NCBI GenBank assembly: GCA_019671005.1
Contig: CM033745.1
Location: 21,442,921 to 21,506,920, forward strand
Direction of reading: 5' to 3'
DNA from: Hibiscus mutabilis
Lineage: Eukaryota; Streptophyta; Magnoliopsida; Malvales; Malvaceae
Length of the DNA stretch: 64,000 nt
Positions 57,836 through 64,000 of this stretch are shown here, one piece after another. The notes under the pieces are model-generated. The model saw only the letters and a list, made by a program, of their open reading frames with translations, was not told where the DNA came from and did no database searches. The stretch's first letter is position 1. Each line of letters begins with the position of its first letter. The translations under genes and the position numbers were made by a program.

Positions 57836-58358
57836 ATAAGCCTATGACGCCATTTTATATTTTCGTCCATTCACAAAAACAAGCTTTGGAACCATTTTCA
57901 ACACGAATTTTACTCGGTTTACAATGCACCAAACTTGCCCATATTGGTGTCGAATTAAAGACAAGTTCCAGTACTACGCACCTAAACTCAACGTTTACTA
58001 AAATTATACGATTAATAACCCCGAATGCCTATGGACGCTTGGTCTGCCAGCCCAATTTACAAAAAACTCACTTTTTGCAGAAAACGAGTTCTATTAAGCT
58101 GTTCACGATAAATTAAGCCAGCTCTTCAAATTCTCGGGGACCTCGTGTTTTACAGAGCGCGAGTTCCTGTTAAGTTCGTTATTTTGAAAAGTGTTGTCAC
58201 GTATGAGGATCTCGCTCTTTGCAAAAAGCAAGGTTTAAAGTAGCTTTTACCAGAACGCGAGTTCTTCATACATGGCAGATTTGGGGGTCATTTTTTAAAT
58301 TTAGGTCAAAGGGGGTTATTTCTTTAAATAATAATTAAAATGGGATTATTGATTTATA
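57836..58358 (-). repeat. MULE right terminal inverted repeat
   Basis: About 520 bp, reverse complement of 37797-38406. It holds four decayed hairpin motifs (58066-58092, 58140-58167, 58210-58237, 58245-58264). Just inside it, a phrase ending GTCCATTCACAAAAA is duplicated (57820-57885). Confidence 0.9.
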
Positions 58359-58699
58359 AGTCATTTTTTCTAAATTTAGGTTTAGAGTTTAAGATTTAGG
58401 GTTTAGTTTTTAGTTTTGTGACATTTAAATAATAATTAAATAATTTATGTAACTACTTTGTTATGTACATTGTCCTCAAACTCGATATTTCATGTAAAGC
58501 GAAAAAGTGAGAAGCAAATATCAACTTATTGATTACCTATAGTTTAATTGAGTATGAGTTGTATTATAAGGTTGATTATAATACATAAGACAATTTATAG
58601 TAGTTGAGAATCTAAACATGTTCATAGTTCATAGAATTATCTGAGCAAATAATTTGGAAGAACTATTACGTTGTCTAAAGTTCAAATGAGAGATGACTT
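58359..58699. other. Spacer between MULE and copia-2
   Basis: AT-rich, no gene seen. A short telomere-like run (TTTAGGTTTAGAG ... TTTAGGGTTTAG) at 58376-58410 is too short and irregular to be a telomeric array. Confidence 0.45.
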
Positions 58700-59366
58700 T
58701 GTTGTAAAAATATTAGATTAGTAGAATATTTCAAAGAATCCCACATATATCTTTTATAGTATTTATTTTGTGTTTAAATATAAAGACTTGGTATTGGGCT
58801 TGTAAGTGAAAATATGATGGTGGTCGCACGCACACGAGGTTTGGCCAAGAAGTTCAAATCGTTAGATTTCCTCATGTGCATGAACTAGAGGCTCGATCAA
58901 TTTTATTTATTATTATTACTTTTAAAATTGGTTTTAACCATTTATTTTTAAATGAAAAGTATATTCATTTTTAACCATCCATTTTTTTATTAATTTTAAC
59001 CATTCATTTCAAATAAAAGTATCTTTAATCTTAACCATTCATTTTATTTTTAATTGATTTGCCCTTGACTAATTGCTATTTTTAGATGTCCTTTTTGGGC
59101 ATGCATCATACTACAAATACCATGCACATGTCTTCAAATTTCATCTCAAAGTAGAATCATCTACTTACTTTCTTCTTCCCTCTCTCATTTTAAAACTGAG
59201 TATTCATTAGTTCTTTGCTCTTTCTGTTGCCTGCTTCGATAGAAGTGCTTGTTGAATCCTGGGGGTAAGCTTCACCGCGAAATATCCTTAAGGACAGTGT
59301 CTACTGCACGTCTCAAGCAAGTCTTATTTTCAACCTTTTTTCGGTTTACCAAACATTTTTCCTACA
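58700..59366 (+). repeat. copia-2 left LTR
   Basis: Runs from TGTTGTAAAAATATTAGATT to TTTTTCCTACA (667 bp) and matches 63245-63918. It contains about four copies of a phrase TTTTAACCATTCATTT between 58925 and 59045. No recognisable PBS follows it. Confidence 0.85.
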
Positions 59367-59950
59367 ATCTTAAGGATATTTTCCATTTCATATTTTAAAC
59401 CAAAAAACCTATGACCTCTTAAAAAAGATTTTTGTTGGTGTTGTTTTTGTTGTTACGTTGTCCGTACAATACTTTAGTACGTCCCCTTACAATTGCGATG
59501 TTGTCTATACATCATAATTCAAACTCTACTGCTAAAATAGGTATGTATTGTTTATGAATTTTTGTGGATGCTTTTAAATAATAATTTTATTTATCTATGC
59601 TATAATATTGAATTATTATTCTTATGCCTAATACTTATGCTTACAAAATTTTGTAAGTTGAACTTTAAGCATGATTGATCTTGGTTACAAACCCAAAATA
59701 ATATTTTTAGAAAGAAGAAAAAATGAAATTATTTTATACGTGACAGACTCCATAATTGATTGTTGGGATAATGTGAAAATGCATGTCTAGGATTGGTCCT
59801 ATCAAAGACTTGGTATTTAAGAGTGCTTTGTACACCACCTCTCTTTCATAGGAACCTACCTGGTGCATTATTCATTGACTATACCCACGATTTTTATCTT
59901 CAATTATGATGACACATTGAGCCACAATATAACTTAGTGTAGAAATTTCA

Positions 59951-60420
59951 ATGAGAAATAATCATCCTGTTATGCCAAATATTAATTTGGGCGAAACAGA
60001 TGCCGTTAATCCTGTTAAGCCAGATATTAATTTGGTTGAAACAGACGTTGTTAATCTTGTTAAGTCAAATTTCGATTTGGTTGAAATAGATGAAATAATG
60101 GGAAAAAAAGAAAATCCTGTTAAGCCAAATTTTAATTTGGTTGAAGCAGATGAGATAATTTTTGTGGTCATTTCTTAAAGTTGATATTTCTACGAATACA
60201 AAAGAGTGGAAGATAGACAATGGTGCTACTAGGAACATATTTATGCCATACCCACTTGCGGAGGAAGGAGAAGAAACTGTCTATCCTAGAGAACGTTCAA
60301 ACTGCACAAGTATTTGAAGAGGTAAGATATTACTCAAAGTTAAATCCAAAAAAAAATCTTAGCCTAAGATTCCTTTAAATGTGACGAATCGAGAATATAT
60401 TTTGTGAAAAAGGGTTTTGT
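59951..60420 (+). pseudogene. copia-2 gag tail and protease remnant
   Basis: A frame of 75 codons (59951-60178) encodes about four copies of a unit like NPVKPNFNLVEADE, ending in DEIIFVVIS. The sequence continues in another frame into EWKIDNGATRNIFMPYP. There the DNGA box stands in the place of the copia protease active site (DTGA/DSGA). Stops follow. The repeated unit is unusual for a gag C-terminus. Confidence 0.6.
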
Positions 60421-61700
60421 GACATGTTTATTCAAAGTTGTTATACATGTTAATTATATTTCTTGTCTGATTAAGTTACCATGATGATCTATGTGACATG
60501 TTATTTGACATGCTAATGTGAAAATTTGTGTTATTATAGTTAATAAGACATGCTAATATTAATATAAATTCTAAAATGTGTATGTTGGATTTTTTATGTG
60601 AAAATGTTTAAAGATACCTTAAATTTATAAAAGATATATGTTCTTAAAATATTTTAAACTGTGGGGGTGTCATGTCAAACTTATGCTTCTAGTTCGTAAG
60701 TAGAAATAATTGGCTCTAAAGTATTAGATAGCATGTTCATAGTGTTGCATATATGTTTTATGCTTTGGATGATAACATATTTGATTGAAATAAAATTGTT
60801 GAACAAACAATGGCTATAATTTTTTGTCAATGTTAGTGATATGTGTTTTTGAGATATACCATATTTTATTTCAGGAATAAAAGAATAAAAAGATGAATAA
60901 GATAAAGGAGATTCTTATTTTTTTAATGACTATAATGGAAAAGAGGTCATAATCTATTATCTATCTCATCTTATGAGTTGGTGTAGTATAAAGAAAATAG
61001 ATCACTAAATTGCACGTTTGTTTCTTCTAATTTATCTATGATTCAAACTAATTAAAACTTGATTGTGAACATAATGATTTGAGAAGATTTAAACGACCTA
61101 AATCTATAAATCTCTTTGGAAGTTTTACTTATATGTGTGAAAATGATTCAAATTTCTAGAACAATTTCTTGTTACAATGCTTTTATTTTGAGAAAAAAAG
61201 TGGTTATTGTTTAAGGTAACTTTATTTTATAACATTTGTAAATTAGTTGTTTACTTCATACAACAAAACTTATCAATTGCAAACAAATTCTTTTTACAAG
61301 GAAATTTTAAGATTGATGATTTTATAAACATATATTACAAAACGTTTTACTTTAAACAATATAAATTGTTTTGATATTTTTATTCCAATTACAAAAATTT
61401 CTTCATTGATATTTTTTTGTTTTAGTTTCAACACAAAGTTTTCATCAGCCAAATGGATGTTAAAATCATATTTTTAGTTATTTAAAAGTATATACTGAAC
61501 AACCCAAAAAATGCATTAAATCAGGTCATGAAATTAAAGTCTGTAAATTTCTCAAATCATTACATGTCTCGAAACAAACTTCCAAAATTATGGAATGAGA
61601 AATTCAATCAAGTAATAAAAGTGAAAAACATGAGTGATTATTTATGTGTTGATAGCATGTTTTTTATACCAAGCTGATTGACGATGTTTATGTGATTATT
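60421..61700 (+). other. copia-2 internal region, unreadable
   Basis: Where integrase and RT should lie, only AT-rich sequence with frequent stops was found. Short possible traces could not be assigned with confidence. Confidence 0.4.
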
Positions 61701-62680
61701 ATATGTTGATTATATACCTATCTTAGTAACTATTAGTGAGACTGGAGATATATTGCTTCAAAATTTCTATATGAAAAACATGAATGAAGCAAATGTCATA
61801 TTGAGTATTTATAAGGAAGTGTTGTAGCAAAATGCTATCACAAGAACATAATGTTGATTTTTTTTAAGAAGTTTGGATATATTGATACCAAACCTATGAA
61901 TACTCATTATGATGCTAATATTCAAATAAGAAAATATACATGTGATCCTGTTGCTCAATCCAAGTATGCACAAAGTTGTTAAAATTTTGATGCACTTGAT
62001 GAACTTTACTAGACCTAAGATGACACATGTTATTCTTCAATTGAGCTAATATACACAACTCAAATCATTATTATTGAGTTGATGTAACAAAGTTAATGAG
62101 ATACCAAAAAGATATCATGAGTTATAATATTCTTCTTAGTGGATTACCCATTGTATTAAAAGGATACAATGATGATAATTAAATATCTTATTTATGTGAG
62201 ATTAGATCTATTAGTGGTTATGTGTTCACCCTTGGGGGTAGAACAATATCTTAGAAATTAGCCAAACAGACATTTATAGAAAATTTACTATGAAGTCTGC
62301 ATCTATTGCATTAGAGTTGGCTAATAATGAAGCTAAGTGGTAAAAAAACTTCTTAGCTTGTGTAATGAAGTTGAGTGGTTGAAAAACCCCCTTAGCCTGT
62401 ATTTTATTAGGCACAAAACTTATAGATTCAGTGTCAATGCATTGTGATTTCCAAGTAGCAATAGACATTGCAAAGAATAAAAACTTTCAATGGTTAAACT
62501 AGACATATTTGTCTAATGACATGAGGTAATAAAGCAGCTGCAAAAAGGTGAAGTGATATCAATTGATTATGTGAAGTTAGAAATGGTTTTGTCCAAATCA
62601 TTCAACTAAACCCTTGGGAAGAAAATTAATATGTGAAACATCGAGGGGAAAGGGACTTATGCCAATATAAGAAATCAATA
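61701..62680 (+). pseudogene. copia-2 RT C-terminus and RNase H remnant
   Basis: Across shifting frames one can read MKNMNEANVILSIYKE, FGYIDTKPMNTHYDANIQIR, PVAQSKYAQS, SGYVFTLGG-like VVMCSPLGVEQYLRN, and near the end LQKGEVISIDYVKLEMVLSK. All match the end of copia pol. More than ten stops are present in about 900 bp. Confidence 0.7.
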
Positions 62681-63244
62681 GTGATGGTAACCCAACCTTT
62701 GTTATTGGCGATCCTATGAAGAAGGTTCATATAGGTAAGAACAAGTTATTTATTGATCTTGTAGGGAAAGCACTACATTATCTTTCTTTTGTCCCTTCCT
62801 ATAGTGCACATAGTGCTAAAAAACTACAAGGATGATGAGGGTGAGTAAAAATCTTAATCAAGTCCATAACCTTTATAAGTGGTGTATTAACCTACAGAAG
62901 ACACTTGATGGCTTGACCTATATAAGTGTGAAGTGTGGCCGCTTCTATGAGATTTATGGCAAAGTCTCTAGAGCACTTATGAAAATCCAAGCACGCGCAT
63001 GGCCTATTAGTGCACAACCGCGATAAAAAGCAAGAATAGATATAATGTGATTAATGAGAATGTTTTACAATAATGAGTTATTGGTTCATAGAAATGTGTT
63101 TCACCAATTACTCAGTAGGTTATGTCTCATTTTTCTAAGTTCTGGTTCATAGTCCAAAAAGACACCATAATGAATACGTTATGTCAGAATATTCAGCTAA
63201 ACTTTTTTATTATTTTTTATCATTCTTTGAAATATGTAGGGGGT

Positions 63245-63918
63245 TGTTGTAAAAATATAAGATTACTTAGTATATTTCAAAGAATCTCACATCTATCTTT
63301 TGTAGTATTTATTTTGTGTTTAAATATAAAGACTTGGTATTGGGCTTGTAAGTGAAAATATGATGGTGGTCACGTGCACACGAGGTTTGGCCAAGAAGTC
63401 TAAATCATTAGATTTTCTCATGTGCATGAACTAAAGGCTCGATCCATTTTATTTATTTATTATTATTACTTTTAAAATTGGTTTTAACCATTTATTTTAA
63501 AATGAAAAGTATATTCATTTTTAACCATCCATTTTTTTGATTAATTTTAACCATTTATTTCAATTAAAAGTATCTTTATTCTTAACCATTCATTTTATTT
63601 TTGACTGATTTGCCCTTGACTAATTGTTATTTTTAGATTCCTTTTTGGGCATGCTTGATACTACAAATACCATGCACATATGTCTTCAAATTTCATCTCA
63701 AAGTAGAATCATCTACTTACTTTCTTCTTTCCTCTCTCATTTTAAAGCTGAGTATTCATTAGTTCTTTGCTCTTTATATTGCCTGCTTCGACATAAGTGC
63801 TTGTTGAATCTTGGAGGGTACGTTTCACCGCGATATATCCTTAAGGACAGTGTCTAGTGCACGCCTCAAGCAAGCCTTATTTTCAACCTTTTTCAGTTTA
63901 CCAAAAATATTTCCTACA
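63245..63918 (+). repeat. copia-2 right LTR
   Basis: 674 bp, TGTTGTAAAAATATAAGATT to TTTCCTACA, similar to the left LTR including the repeated TTAACCATTYATTT phrases. A purine tract lies immediately upstream. Confidence 0.85.
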
Positions 63919-63923
63919 ATGTC

Positions 63924-63938
63924 TTGGTTATCAGAGCA
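63924..63938 (+). promoter_or_regulatory. PBS-like site after the second copia-2 LTR
   Basis: TTGGTTATCAGAGCA lies five bases past the LTR end. It equals the plant initiator-tRNA-Met PBS (TGGTATCAGAGC) with one extra T. It suggests that another internal region begins here. Confidence 0.6.
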
Positions 63939-63960
63939 TTTGACTCACGAGTAGAAATAT

Positions 63961-63979
63961 TTATATATATATATATATG
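63961..63979. repeat. TA microsatellite
   Basis: A run of about nine TA units near the window end; nothing else is seen in the last 60 bases. Confidence 0.8.
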
Positions 63980-64000
63980 TTTGTTTGGACAGACAGTAAA

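Larger units (their letters stand above)
37797..58358 (+). mobile_element. Mutator-like element (MULE) with long TIRs and a PMD gene
   Basis: Left (37797-38406) and right (57836-58358) ends are long inverted repeats of each other. Between them are a PMD pseudogene (minus), an intact small ORF (plus) and a MURA transposase remnant (plus). An Athila element (42047-53899) interrupts it. Without that insertion the MULE is about 8.7 kb. The outer ends start near TAAATCAATAATCCC. No convincing 9-bp target duplication could be read, so the exact termini may be a few bases off. Confidence 0.87.
58700..63918 (+). mobile_element. copia-2: heavily decayed Ty1/copia element
   Basis: Two direct repeats (58700-59366 and 63245-63918) flank 3.9 kb with degenerate plus-strand copia coding traces: a protease at about 60190-60420 and RT-RNase H at about 61740-62640. 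The left LTR is preceded by GACTT, but the right LTR is followed by ATGTC, so there is no matching duplication. The right LTR is preceded by a purine tract GTAGGGGGT and followed by a PBS-like site. Confidence 0.8.

Noticed and set aside
37788..58367. A 9-bp target duplication for the MULE
   Set aside because: The bases next to the two TIR ends were compared at several possible end points and no convincing match was found.
58376..58410. Telomere-like TTTAGGG-type run
   Set aside because: Only two or three irregular units; not an interstitial telomere array.

Overview
No ordinary host gene, rRNA, tRNA or CRISPR array could be recognised in this window. It looks like AT-rich plant heterochromatin built from nested transposable elements. 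The evidence is five LTR retroelements, one solo LTR, one further LTR fragment, and a Mutator-like DNA transposon (MULE) with long terminal inverted repeats (TIRs) that carries a plant mobile domain (PMD) gene. Primer-binding sites (PBS) match plant initiator tRNA-Met (copia), tRNA-Asp (Athila) and the tRNA-Arg type used by Ogre. The mix of Ogre-like elements, Athila elements with an extra ORF3 and PMD-bearing MULEs fits a dicot, most likely Malvaceae/Gossypium. That species guess is inference.

Layout. (1) 834-34899 is an old plus-strand Athila element (Athila-1), broken by insertions. Its gag remnant lies at 834-1105, its protease at 14195-14830, its integrase at 30983-32265, and its 3' LTR at about 33788-34899. 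Its own 5' LTR is not visible. An unrelated LTR ends at 833 inside the gag. (2) A minus-strand Ty1/copia element (copia-1, about 1226-14188) sits in Athila-1. It has gag-pol, an extra 3' ORF (ORF3) and two LTRs; the left LTR is truncated. A 3.9-kb solo LTR (2355-6293, target duplication ACGAG) splits its ORF3. (3) A complete minus-strand Ogre/Tat element (14886-30982, target duplication CCATG) sits in Athila-1, which had already lost its RT-RNase H. (4) 34900-37796 is unassigned AT-rich DNA. (5) A MULE spans 37797-58358, with TIRs of about 610 and 520 bp. It holds a five-exon PMD pseudogene (minus), an intact 192-codon ORF (plus) and a decayed MURA transposase (plus). A full-length minus-strand Athila element (Athila-2, 42047-53899) is nested inside it. 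(6) A badly decayed plus-strand copia element (copia-2) spans 58700-63918. A PBS-like site right after its second LTR suggests a tandem LTR-internal array running out of the window.

Nearly every enzyme gene carries stops, frameshifts or lost catalytic residues. The Ogre RT lacks its YVDD segment, the copia-1 integrase lacks its middle catalytic Asp, and the MULE genes carry several stops. Relative ages from nesting: Athila-1 predates copia-1 and Ogre; copia-1 predates the solo LTR; the MULE predates Athila-2.

The most interesting signals are not single genes. Accessory PMD-like proteins appear in unrelated elements. A hairpin motif array marks both the MULE TIRs and the upstream regions of its genes. 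Two short palindromic motifs (GTTGCC..GGCAAC in Athila-2, GTATCGATAC in copia-1 and the first LTR) recur across LTRs, spacers and coding regions of their elements.
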